Notes under the pieces: generated by a model
Database searches by the model: none
Seen by the model: the letters and a program-made list of their open reading frames with translations, nothing else
What the model was told of the DNA's origin: nothing
Made by a program: the position numbers and the translations under genes
In this document: positions 1 to 5,165 of the stretch, piece by piece
Layout: every line of letters starts with the position of its first letter
Position numbering within the stretch: the first letter of the stretch is position 1
Assembly: GCA_937888775.1 (NCBI GenBank)
Contig: CALAQT010000021.1
Span: 1 to 6,353, forward strand
Source of the DNA: an uncultured Actinomycetes bacterium
GTDB taxonomy: Bacteria > Actinomycetota > Thermoleophilia > Solirubrobacterales > Solirubrobacteraceae
Length of the DNA: 6,353 nucleotides
Direction: 5' to 3'

Positions 1-88
1 GCACCGACCTCCTACCGGCTCAACCGCCGCCGGCCCGAGAAGCCCTCCTTCATCAGATTCCAAAGCAGAAGCGTGAGCCGGGCTTGTT

Positions 89-106
89 CGTTCAGCGAGG
101 CTGCTC
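89..106 (+). repeat. Direct repeat copy A (18 bp, imperfect)
   Basis: CGTTCAGCGAGGCTGCTC matches the copy at 180-197 at 16 of 18 positions, both in the same orientation, with starts 91 bp apart. The two differences are adjacent (GC versus AT). The copies fall in different reading frames, so shared coding does not explain the match. Origin unknown: a local duplication, a binding site, or a remnant of an insertion footprint. Confidence 0.6.
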
Positions 107-162
107 CTGCTTCGTGAAAGCGGAAGGACGGATCGACTGACTCGCCTCGACAACGGCTCGGT

Positions 163-180
163 GTCTTGGCATCCCAAGAC
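163..180. terminator. Perfect 7-bp stem-loop, possible terminator of the ATPase gene
   Basis: GTCTTGG (163-169) and CCAAGAC (174-180) are perfect reverse complements around a 4-nt loop. The hairpin starts 46 bp beyond the ATPase stop codon, read on the minus strand. No T-run follows on either strand, so it is not a classical intrinsic terminator, although high-GC Actinobacteria are thought to use hairpins without U tracts. Its right arm abuts direct repeat copy B. An alternative is a protein-binding palindrome. Confidence 0.4.
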
Positions 181-197
181 GTTCAATGAGGCTGCTC
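180..197 (+). repeat. Direct repeat copy B (18 bp, imperfect)
   Basis: CGTTCAATGAGGCTGCTC is the second copy of the repeat found at 89-106 (16 of 18 identical). Its first base is the last base of the right arm of the 163-180 stem-loop, so the order is copy A, about 56 bp, stem-loop, copy B. It ends 29 bp before the ATPase stop codon. Confidence 0.6.
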
Positions 198-226
198 AGA
201 CGCTCGGAGCGCGAAGGGATCGAGCG

Positions 227-2380
227 TTACGCGGCTTTTCGCTTTAGGTCGACGAGGACCTGTTGCAACTGGGATGGTACGCGCTCTGATTCGACCATCT
301 GGCATCCCAGTTCGTCGAACAGGGTCATATCGAGCACGTCGATGTCCCAGAGTTCTCGGTAGACGTCCTTCCATTTGGTCCCAGACTTTTGCCGTGCCTC
401 AGCTGCGATATGACGGGCAGCGTCGTGTCCGGGAAACGCGAATCGCTCTCGGAGGATCTCCTCGTCGATCAGGTCGAAGATGTCGTCGGCTCCGATTGGG
501 ATCAGCTCGATGTCTCGATCGAGCTCGAGTGCGCGCTGCACGGTCCGGGCGAGGTGTCTCAGCTCGATGCCGGAGCCCGACTTTCCTCCCGCGGCATCGC
601 GCGCTGCGCGACTCATCTTGAGTTCGAGAAACGCGGGCACGGTGACCTTGTCGAGCATGATCGCGAGTCTTGCGCTGGTGAACCGGAGGACCATTTCTGA
701 GTCGACGATGCCTTTGCCCTCGGCGTATTTGGCGCCGTGAATCGGCACGATCATGACTCCGGCTTGGTGCAGTTCTGCCGCGAAGGTCGCGACCAGCAGT
801 CGGCGATCGGCTTCCCCCTCAACGAACAGGAGGAGTTCGATTCCAGAGAGCAATTCGCCTCGGTCGAAGCCCATTTCTGCCGCCCGTGCCCCGAAAGCAT
901 CGAATTCGAGCGGGTCGAAGCTCAGCGCGTGTGACCCAGTTGAAGTCGGATGCACATACGTGAACGATGCCTGCGGGCCTGATCGCAAGAAATTGGGCGA
1001 GTGCGTGGCAACGATAACTTGGGAACCGCGCTCCTTGACGATCTCGGTCAGCCAGGCTGCGGCTTGGCGTTGGAGGCGGGGATGAAGGTGTTGTTCTGGC
1101 TCATCAATGACATATGCAATGCGTCCGGGATTTCGGAAGCGCAACAGGAGCTTCACGAGGACCAACCGGAATTCTGAAGAGGCAGCGGCGAACTGGCTCC
1201 CAACCGCTGGCCATCGGAACGCCTGCGCAAACTCTCTGCTGTCAAACCCCTCGATGGCACTGTCCGCCAGAGCCTCTTCGATAGCTTCGCTGGTATAGCT
1301 CGTGTGGTAGTGCGAGTGCAGTGCGTTGAAGACGACGACGGACTCGGCAAGGGCTATTTCGATCCACAGCTTGTATCCGTCCGCGATCGCATCTGCGGGG
1401 AACTCGACCTCGCGATGCCGGTCACAGATGACGAGTCGGAGGTTCGGGCCAGTTGCGCCCCAGTCGACGAACGGCTCGATCTCGAGCTTGAGCTCGAACT
1501 GATCCTTGAAGAACGACGGCGCAAGGGATGTCGCGAGTGCAGCCAGCATGAGACATGCGCCGCGGACCTCCTTCCTGATCTGGGGGGTGAGCGATTCAGG
1601 ATCATCAAGCCAGATTCTGCGGCCCGCTCGACGCTCAAGCTCATCCCACTCGAGGTCGTCGCGGTATTCCACCTTCTCGTAATCCTCATCCCAAGGCCAC
1701 TCTGCGCTTCGAAACAGCGCGCCGAGGATCGAATTGCGGGCTCCGCGCGTTGCCTGGACGAGCCCGCTAGGGGCTGTGAGCACCTCAAAACTCGGGAAGA
1801 CTGTGAAAGCGCCTTCGTTGACTTCGACGACCGGGAGCGGGCGGTCAGCGTACCCAGGGGCGTCGCGGGAATCGTCCGCGCCTGTCCAGCCCATGGCTTT
1901 CGGATCGTCAACACACCACCACATCTTTGGTCCCTCACACCTAATGAGCCGGGAGCGTGACAGCGCATCCAACAGCAGGCCGGCCTCCCGATCCCCCGAC
2001 GGGATCCGGGTTCTGATTTCAGTCAATGCCCCAGCCACAAGATCTTCATCTTCAGCCTCCCGCAGTCGTTGAAGCGAGTAGGTCTCGCCCGCGCCGAATC
2101 TGCGCGAGTCGAAAGAGCCTGCCGCGGCCGTGTCGTCGCTTGACTCGCGCGTAGCGGCAATGATGTCGGCAAGCTCGTCGTCGTCGACGGCCACGAAGAC
2201 CGCGCCCCCCCGTGCGCCGCTCAGAACCTTCGCAAGTTCGCGCAACAGCGAGGACTTGCCAGCCCCGTTTGGGCCCACAAGCACCGAAAGTCCGTTGAGC
2301 TTCACGTAGGCGACGCTCACCGGCCCCGTCTCAGGCGTTACCTCGGCGCCGATGAAGAAGCGACTGGCTGCGCTCGCCAT
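227..2380 (-). CDS. OLD-like ATPase: SMC/ABC-type AAA domain with C-terminal TOPRIM-like domain
   Basis: This 717-residue protein has an ATP-binding module split by a long insert, as in OLD-family proteins. The Walker A motif GPNGAGKSS is at residues 36-44. A signature-like IADGYKLW is at 332-339, with Ala where Ser is usual. Walker B VIDEPEQHLHP is at 424-434 (Asp426, Glu427), and the switch histidine in VIVATHSP is His460. A TOPRIM-like domain starts near 516, with FVEGEADRRLL at 519-529 supplying the first acidic residue (Glu521). The second TOPRIM motif, IMLDKVT at 574-580, has a single Asp577 instead of DxD, so metal-dependent cleavage is uncertain. OLD proteins couple ATP hydrolysis to DNA nicking or cutting, and several act in phage defence. 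No helicase partner (GajB type) is adjacent. The ATG at 2380 is supported by the hydrophobic strand that follows; no clear Shine-Dalgarno is seen. Family assignment is firm; a defence role is inference. Confidence 0.93.
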   Translation of the reverse strand: MASAASRFFIGAEVTPETGPVSVAYVKLNGLSVLVGPNGAGKSSLLRELAKVLSGARGGAVFVAVDDDELADIIAATRESSDDTAAAGSFDSRRFGAGETYSLQRLREAEDEDLVAGALTEIRTRIPSGDREAGLLLDALSRSRLIRCEGPKMWWCVDDPKAMGWTGADDSRDAPGYADRPLPVVEVNEGAFTVFPSFEVLTAPSGLVQATRGARNSILGALFRSAEWPWDEDYEKVEYRDDLEWDELERRAGRRIWLDDPESLTPQIRKEVRGACLMLAALATSLAPSFFKDQFELKLEIEPFVDWGATGPNLRLVICDRHREVEFPADAIADGYKLWIEIALAESVVVFNALHSHYHTSYTSEAIEEALADSAIEGFDSREFAQAFRWPAVGSQFAAASSEFRLVLVKLLLRFRNPGRIAYVIDEPEQHLHPRLQRQAAAWLTEIVKERGSQVIVATHSPNFLRSGPQASFTYVHPTSTGSHALSFDPLEFDAFGARAAEMGFDRGELLSGIELLLFVEGEADRRLLVATFAAELHQAGVMIVPIHGAKYAEGKGIVDSEMVLRFTSARLAIMLDKVTVPAFLELKMSRAARDAAGGKSGSGIELRHLARTVQRALELDRDIELIPIGADDIFDLIDEEILRERFAFPGHDAARHIAAEARQKSGTKWKDVYRELWDIDVLDMTLFDELGCQMVESERVPSQLQQVLVDLKRKAA

Positions 2381-2389
2381 AGCGACGGA

Positions 2390-2417
2390 AATCTACTCGT
2401 TCGCGCAAAACCGACAA
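2390..2417 (-). promoter_or_regulatory. Candidate promoter for the ATPase gene, possibly leaderless
   Basis: Read on the minus strand, TTGTCG (2412-2417) and TAGATT (2390-2395) each match the -35 and -10 consensus at 4 of 6 positions, with a 16-bp spacer. The -10 box ends 9 nt before the ATG, so transcription would start within about 3 nt of the start codon. That fits the lack of a ribosome binding site. Leaderless mRNAs are common in Actinobacteria. The match is modest and could be chance. Confidence 0.3.
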
Positions 2418-2651
2418 CCCCGTGCGACCCGCCGAGGCTGAGCTACCCGGGGACTGCGTCCTCGCGGGCGGCGTCGTCAAATGGGCCAGCGCCTGTCGCC
2501 CGGCTGCGCCTGTGATCGGGATACAACTGCGAGGGGTCTCAGGGCAAGTTATCCGCTGCTGCCTTGTCGCCGACGGCGCCGCAGAATCGACACTGCCGCT
2601 CCAGACCGTGGCGGACTCGAAGCCAGAACTCTGATCCGGGCAGCGTGGTTA

Positions 2652-2687
2652 CTGGTGGCTCGTGAAAGCACCAGCCTCGCGCGCGAG
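2652..2687. repeat. Two adjacent inverted repeats (hairpin plus 12-bp palindrome)
   Basis: CTGGTGGCT (2652-2660) pairs with AGCACCAG (2667-2674) around a 6-nt loop, giving eight base pairs with one bulged G at 2657. One base later comes a perfect 12-bp palindrome, CTCGCGCGCGAG (2676-2687). No T-run follows. It could be a structured 5' leader of the + strand gene, a regulator site, or chance in GC-rich DNA. Confidence 0.45.
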
Positions 2688-2782
2688 TCGTTCGCGGCTT
2701 TACCTGGCCCATGGGCACGGAGAAGGATCTGCGGGCGCGATTCGTGATCGAACTTCTTCGATAGCGTCACGCAGCCGGCCCG

Positions 2783-2802
2783 TGCTTCAATTCGCAGAAG
2801 CA
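2783..2802. repeat. Short inverted repeat upstream of the coiled-coil gene
   Basis: TGCTTC (2783-2788) and GAAGCA (2797-2802) are perfect 6-bp complements around an 8-nt loop. The right arm ends 11 nt before the GTG at 2814, so in mRNA the hairpin would sit in the ribosome binding region; as DNA it could be an operator. No strong Shine-Dalgarno is seen nearby. Confidence 0.3.
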
Positions 2803-2813
2803 AGCTTGGCACC

Positions 2814-3545
2814 GTGATCATGTCGCTCGTTCTCCTCCTCTTCGGTGACGCGCTAGCTGGTTGGACAGAAGCCCTCGCTGTCGCGACGTTCGTGCTCGCC
2901 TTGGCCACCCTCGCCGGTCTCGTGGTCGCCTGGATATTGGCCTCCAGAGATCGAGCCGCTGCGAAGGCTCTCCTCTCCGAGCAAAAGAAGAACGACGATG
3001 AGCGCAGCTCGGAGGAGATCGCTGCGGCGCGGGAGGACGCCGGCCGCCAGATCGCCGAGATGCGGGCTCAGCTTGAGGGTGCCGACGCGCGTAGCTCAAA
3101 GGAGATCGTCGCGGCGAGAGAGCTTGCCGAGCACCAGATCGCAACAGCGAAGGCGGAGTCCGACCGGCAGATCGCCGAGATGCGCGCTCAGCTGGACGCA
3201 GCGAGCCGACCTTTGTTGATCGAGGTGCAGCCCTCGGGACCGATGTATCCCGATATGGGTGCCAGACCCAACCCGGACATCAAACCTGGCAACAGCAGAC
3301 AGGTCGACGAAACCATCCGCGTGCAGTTCGGCGCCGCTGCGGTGGAGATCGACCCGCGTGCTCTCTACGTGGAACTCGCCGGCGGATTCGTCCGCCTCAA
3401 CCTTCCGGTTCGGAACGTCGGAAACGGTCTTGCGCTCATCCACGCGCGTGGGGTGGAAGTGCAGGGGGAAGGGCTCGGCGACGTTGAGTTTCGTGTGGTT
3501 CAACGCGAGCGAGTGCCCGTCGGCGAAACCGCTCGCGTCGGCTAG
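2814..3545 (+). CDS. Membrane-anchored coiled-coil protein of unknown function, probably shortened at the C-terminus
   Basis: I do not recognise a named family. The 243-residue product has a hydrophobic N-terminus, one clear membrane helix at about residues 19-43, and a charged Ala/Glu/Arg-rich segment at about 45-131 that should form a coiled coil. RQIAEMRAQL occurs twice inside it (78-87 and 118-127), and the related SSEEIAAARE and SSKEIVAARE are at 65-74 and 94-103. From about 132 a soluble, probably beta-rich domain follows (RPLLIEVQPSGP, then NLPVRNVGNG). It ends abruptly after VPVGETARVG. In similar actinobacterial hypothetical proteins, as I remember them, further strands follow this motif, so a premature stop is likely, though I find no obvious continuation in other frames. 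The start may be GTG 2814 or ATG 2820; neither has a strong ribosome binding site. The gene is divergent from the ATPase and convergent with the NERD gene. Confidence 0.8.
   Translation: MIMSLVLLLFGDALAGWTEALAVATFVLALATLAGLVVAWILASRDRAAAKALLSEQKKNDDERSSEEIAAAREDAGRQIAEMRAQLEGADARSSKEIVAARELAEHQIATAKAESDRQIAEMRAQLDAASRPLLIEVQPSGPMYPDMGARPNPDIKPGNSRQVDETIRVQFGAAAVEIDPRALYVELAGGFVRLNLPVRNVGNGLALIHARGVEVQGEGLGDVEFRVVQRERVPVGETARVG
3048..3193 (+). repeat. Internal duplicated segment in the coiled-coil coding sequence
   Basis: The 26 bp at 3048-3073 recur at 3168-3193 with one mismatch, 120 bp apart and in frame, encoding QIAEMRAQL both times (residues 79 and 119 onward). Near-identity at the nucleotide level suggests recent duplication or conversion within the coiled-coil region rather than only protein-level similarity. 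Confidence 0.7.
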
Positions 3546-3862
3546 TCGGTCACGGCCGCTGCATTCCACATGCAAGGAAGCGGACGTGCTAGCGGCTCAG
3601 CGCTCGCCGCGACCACGATCGCCTTTCATCCTTCGGGCGCCCAAAGATCTCGTGATCGCGTCGGCGCGACGCCTCGATCGCGCCGATCGCCGGCGCCGGG
3701 CGAGTGCTCCGCCACGCTTGCGATCGCCCCCGGAGCCCGGCAGCGGACGCGCAGAACCGCTGAAGTAGGACGAACCCGATGCGGTTGTCGCGGTCCTCAG
3801 ATTTGCCACGAGCAGGACGCCGGCTGTCGGCGCGGCTCGGGCCAGCCGGACCCGTCGCCGGC
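3546..3862. other. Convergent intergenic region with terminator-like stems
   Basis: These 317 bp lie between the ends of the coiled-coil gene (+) and the NERD gene (-). Open frames here are Arg/Ser/Pro-rich and show no domain, so I take them as chance. The region holds a perfect 9-bp stem at 3661-3686, a 10-bp palindrome CCGGCGCCGG at 3690-3699, and a 6-bp stem at 3844-3863 next to the NERD stop codon. If the coiled-coil protein was truncated, its decayed 3' part would lie here, but I cannot recognise it. Confidence 0.55.
3661..3686. terminator. Perfect 9-bp stem-loop between convergent genes
   Basis: TCGGCGCGA (3661-3669) and TCGCGCCGA (3678-3686) are exact reverse complements around an 8-nt loop. 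Both flanking genes run toward the hairpin, so it could terminate transcription from either side. There is no T-run. GC-rich composition and GATCG-rich wording make some self-complementarity expected here. Confidence 0.4.
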
Positions 3863-3863
3863 T
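3844..3863 (-). terminator. 6-bp stem-loop at the NERD gene stop codon
   Basis: AGCCGG (3844-3849) and CCGGCT (3858-3863) form a 6-bp stem with an 8-nt loop that overlaps the last base of the NERD stop codon. No T-run follows on the minus strand. It is a weak candidate for a terminator or an mRNA 3'-end stabiliser. Confidence 0.25.
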
Positions 3864-4678
3864 CAAGCAGGCGGGAACTCGGTCGCGATGGTTCGGGCGA
3901 TGAGGTCGATTTCTGTCGACAGCAGCTCACCGTCGGAGTTGAGGCGCTTTGCAAGTGCCTTGCGGTAGAGCAGGAGATGGCCGCGCATCGTCAGGGTCCG
4001 CAACGCCGGGAGGTCTGCGTGGGTGAAGCAGAGGACACCACGGACTTGAACATTGGCGTGGTCGGAACGGTCGATCGCGGCGCGGACGGCCGCAACCTGC
4101 CGGTCGAGACCGTCTATCAGCTTGGTGTGGTCCCGACCGGCGATTCGCAGCTTTGTAGACCCGAACAGAGGCTTCTCTATCCGGACGGCGCCGGAGTGAG
4201 CCTTGGCGTCGATCACGTATAGGCCGGTGGGCGTGACCGCGATGTGATCGATGTTCCCGCGACCGAGCGGCATTCGTCGGTCGTGGAGGATGACGGCGGG
4301 TCCCTCGGCCGTGCGCTTCTCGAGAGATTCGCCGACGGCGATCTCGCCCAGCTGGCCGGTCCTGAACGCCCGCTCGTGTTGTGGCGCGTCGGCTAACCAG
4401 AGCAGCAGGCCACCGATGTGCGGGTGGGCGCTCCGGACGCGAGTCTCGCGGTTGGTTCTCCTCCGCTCGTGCTCCCGGCCCGCGCTCGCTCCCGCATCTC
4501 CGCAGTCAGGCGTCGAGTCCTCGTGCGCGTGGGCGCCCGCAACCGTGAACTCGTGACAGTCCGAACACGTGACCGTCTTGGCCGCGGGATCCCACCATCC
4601 CTTCTCACCTGCGTGGAGGCCCGTGCCGCACGCGGCGCAGACGTCGGGCCTTCGCAGCTTGAGGGTTCGGGACGGCAT
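3863..4678 (-). CDS. Zinc-ribbon and NERD-domain protein (predicted nuclease-related)
   Basis: The 271-residue protein starts with a zinc ribbon: CAAC at residues 14-17 and CSDC at 38-41 supply four cysteines. An acidic and Arg-rich linker (about 46-88) leads to a NERD domain at about 105-225. NERD belongs to the PD-(D/E)XK nuclease-like fold. The expected residues are visible: Glu112 in GQLGEIAVG, Asp144 in NIDHIAVTPTG, and Asp157-Ala-Lys159 in YVIDAKAHSG, the D/E-x-K core. An active metal-dependent nuclease is therefore possible but not shown. The whole layout, including the FPPA ending, matches a NERD family I recall as common in Actinobacteria. The ATG at 4678 is right because the ribbon begins a few residues later. 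The gene is transcribed away from the conjugation genes and shares their 146-bp upstream region. A role in processing transferred DNA is inference. Confidence 0.93.
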   Translation of the reverse strand: MPSRTLKLRRPDVCAACGTGLHAGEKGWWDPAAKTVTCSDCHEFTVAGAHAHEDSTPDCGDAGASAGREHERRRTNRETRVRSAHPHIGGLLLWLADAPQHERAFRTGQLGEIAVGESLEKRTAEGPAVILHDRRMPLGRGNIDHIAVTPTGLYVIDAKAHSGAVRIEKPLFGSTKLRIAGRDHTKLIDGLDRQVAAVRAAIDRSDHANVQVRGVLCFTHADLPALRTLTMRGHLLLYRKALAKRLNSDGELLSTEIDLIARTIATEFPPA

Positions 4679-4723
4679 TGCACGAGGTCTACCCCAGGCC
4701 GCGGACAGGCGCCGTGCGTAGAA

Positions 4724-4739
4724 GCTAATAGTGGTTAGC
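4724..4739. repeat. Inverted repeat GCTAA-N6-TTAGC
   Basis: GCTAA (4724-4728) and TTAGC (4735-4739) are perfect 5-bp complements around TAGTGG. The element overlaps regulatory box 1 and runs into box 2, so it may be the dimer-binding form of the same operator. Confidence 0.4.
4726..4737 (+). promoter_or_regulatory. Operator-like box 1 (TAATAGTGGTTA)
   Basis: The box reappears in inverted orientation at 4798-4809 with 11 of 12 bases identical, and in looser form 10 bp downstream (9 of 12). Box 1 and its inverted copy lie on either side of the candidate -10 at 4783-4788, with centres 72 bp apart, close to seven helical turns. Confidence 0.5.
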
Positions 4740-4747
4740 AGTGGTTG
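4736..4747 (+). promoter_or_regulatory. Operator-like box 2 (TAGCAGTGGTTG)
   Basis: This shares 9 of 12 bases with box 1, including AGTGGTT, and sits exactly 10 bp further on, about one helical turn. Two proteins bound to boxes 1 and 2 would lie on the same face of the DNA. Confidence 0.4.
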
Positions 4748-4797
4748 AGATCTCTAAATTCGTGATTTGATGATGCTTGTCTGATACTGTCCATGCT

Positions 4798-4809
4798 TAA
4801 CCGCTATTA
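4798..4809 (-). promoter_or_regulatory. Operator-like box 3, inverted (TAATAGCGGTTA on the minus strand)
   Basis: Its reverse complement matches box 1 at 11 of 12 positions. It ends two bases before the ribosome binding site of the pilin-like gene, so a bound protein would sit over the expected transcription start and early leader, a typical place for a repressor. Confidence 0.5.
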
Positions 4810-4811
4810 CT

Positions 4812-4819
4812 GGAGGAGG
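4812..4819 (+). promoter_or_regulatory. Strong ribosome binding site of the pilin-like gene
   Basis: GGAGGAGG lies 5 nt before the ATG at 4825 (8 nt if the first GGAGG is used). It is the strongest Shine-Dalgarno sequence in the window, fixes the start codon, and suggests high expression of this subunit. Confidence 0.85.
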
Positions 4820-4824
4820 CTTCG

Positions 4825-5139
4825 ATGGCAGACAGGTTCCGTCGTTCCACGCTCGTCATTGGCGCGGCGGTGGTGCTCGCGGGCGCTGGCGCGCAGATGG
4901 CCGCGCTCCGGGCGGCCGGGCTGAACGGCACCGCGCCGACGGGTGCGGGCGCGTTCAAGACGTTGATCTCGACGCTGACGAGCAACTGGGAGTGGCTGAT
5001 CGGGACCGGCGTCGGTCTGGTGCTGGTGCTGATCGCGGGTTTGATGATCGCTGGCTCGCAGCGCGCTCCTGATCACCTGTTCCGGGTGATCGGGGGGATC
5101 ATGCTGATCCTGATCGTGATCCCGGCGATCCTCGCCTGA
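4825..5139 (+). CDS. Small membrane protein, TrbC/VirB2-like (putative conjugative pilin subunit)
   Basis: The 104-residue product has a basic start (MADRFRR) with a hydrophobic stretch at about 9-24 that resembles a signal peptide. Two membrane helices follow, at about 57-77 (WLIGTGVGLVLVLIAGLMIAG) and 86-104, separated by a short basic loop (SQRAPDHLFR). This size and layout match TrbC/VirB2-type subunits of type IV secretion systems, which are processed and packed into a pilus or channel. The second helix ends at the C-terminus, as in many of those proteins. A strong ribosome binding site precedes it. The downstream gene starts 26 bp after the stop on the same strand, so they probably form an operon. 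The family call rests on topology and context, not on a diagnostic motif; an unrelated small membrane protein remains possible. Confidence 0.8.
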   Translation: MADRFRRSTLVIGAAVVLAGAGAQMAALRAAGLNGTAPTGAGAFKTLISTLTSNWEWLIGTGVGLVLVLIAGLMIAGSQRAPDHLFRVIGGIMLILIVIPAILA

Positions 5140-5165
5140 CCGGGCGCGGTTGAGGGCCAGGGTCG

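Larger units (their letters stand above)
1..226. other. Left-edge region without a supported gene
   Basis: No convincing coding region is seen here. Frame 1 of the + strand is open from the edge to a TGA at 115-117 (38 residues, Arg- and Ser-rich) and could be the tail of a gene that starts outside the window, but I recognise nothing in it. The stretch lies downstream of the minus-strand ATPase gene. It contains a perfect 7-bp stem-loop and two copies of an 18-bp direct repeat, listed separately. Confidence 0.5.
2381..2813. other. Intergenic region between two divergent genes
   Basis: These 433 bp separate the starts of the ATPase gene (-) and the coiled-coil gene (+). Small open frames on both strands have compositions expected of chance frames in GC-rich DNA, and none shows a recognisable motif or a convincing ribosome binding site. 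The region holds the candidate ATPase promoter at 2390-2417, a pair of adjacent inverted repeats at 2652-2687, and a short inverted repeat at 2783-2802 just upstream of the coiled-coil gene. No tRNA or known RNA is recognised. Confidence 0.6.
4679..4824. promoter_or_regulatory. Divergent promoter/operator region before the conjugation operon
   Basis: This 146-bp gap between the NERD gene (-) and the pilin-like gene (+) is visibly AT-richer than its surroundings, especially 4721-4810. GATACT at 4783-4788 is a possible -10 for the + strand operon (4 of 6 matches), giving a leader of about 30 nt, but no good -35 is seen at 16-18 bp. Three related boxes (4726-4737, 4736-4747, and inverted 4798-4809) bracket that element, which suggests a DNA-binding regulator. 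An 8-bp palindrome GAGATCTC lies at 4747-4754. Confidence 0.6.

Noticed and set aside
77..251. Plus-strand frame ending in a TAG at 249-251 that includes direct repeat copy B
   Set aside because: No convincing start codon or ribosome binding site, no known motif, and it overlaps the ATPase 3' end in antisense.
1304..1960. Plus-strand open frame of 218 codons inside the ATPase gene
   Set aside because: It lies fully antisense to an ATPase gene with intact motifs and shows no motif or ribosome binding site of its own.
2431..2455. TAGCTCAG on the minus strand, resembling a tRNA D-arm
   Set aside because: No acceptor stem, anticodon arm or T-loop (GTTCGA-type) can be fitted around it.
2711..2764. 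Mini-ORF encoding MGTEKDLRARFVIELLR
   Set aside because: Protein-like composition, but only 17 codons, no Shine-Dalgarno and no known relative; it could equally be chance or a gene remnant.
3589..3954. Minus-strand open frame of 121 codons across the convergent gap
   Set aside because: Ser/Arg/Pro-rich product without domain features that overlaps the NERD 3' end in another frame.
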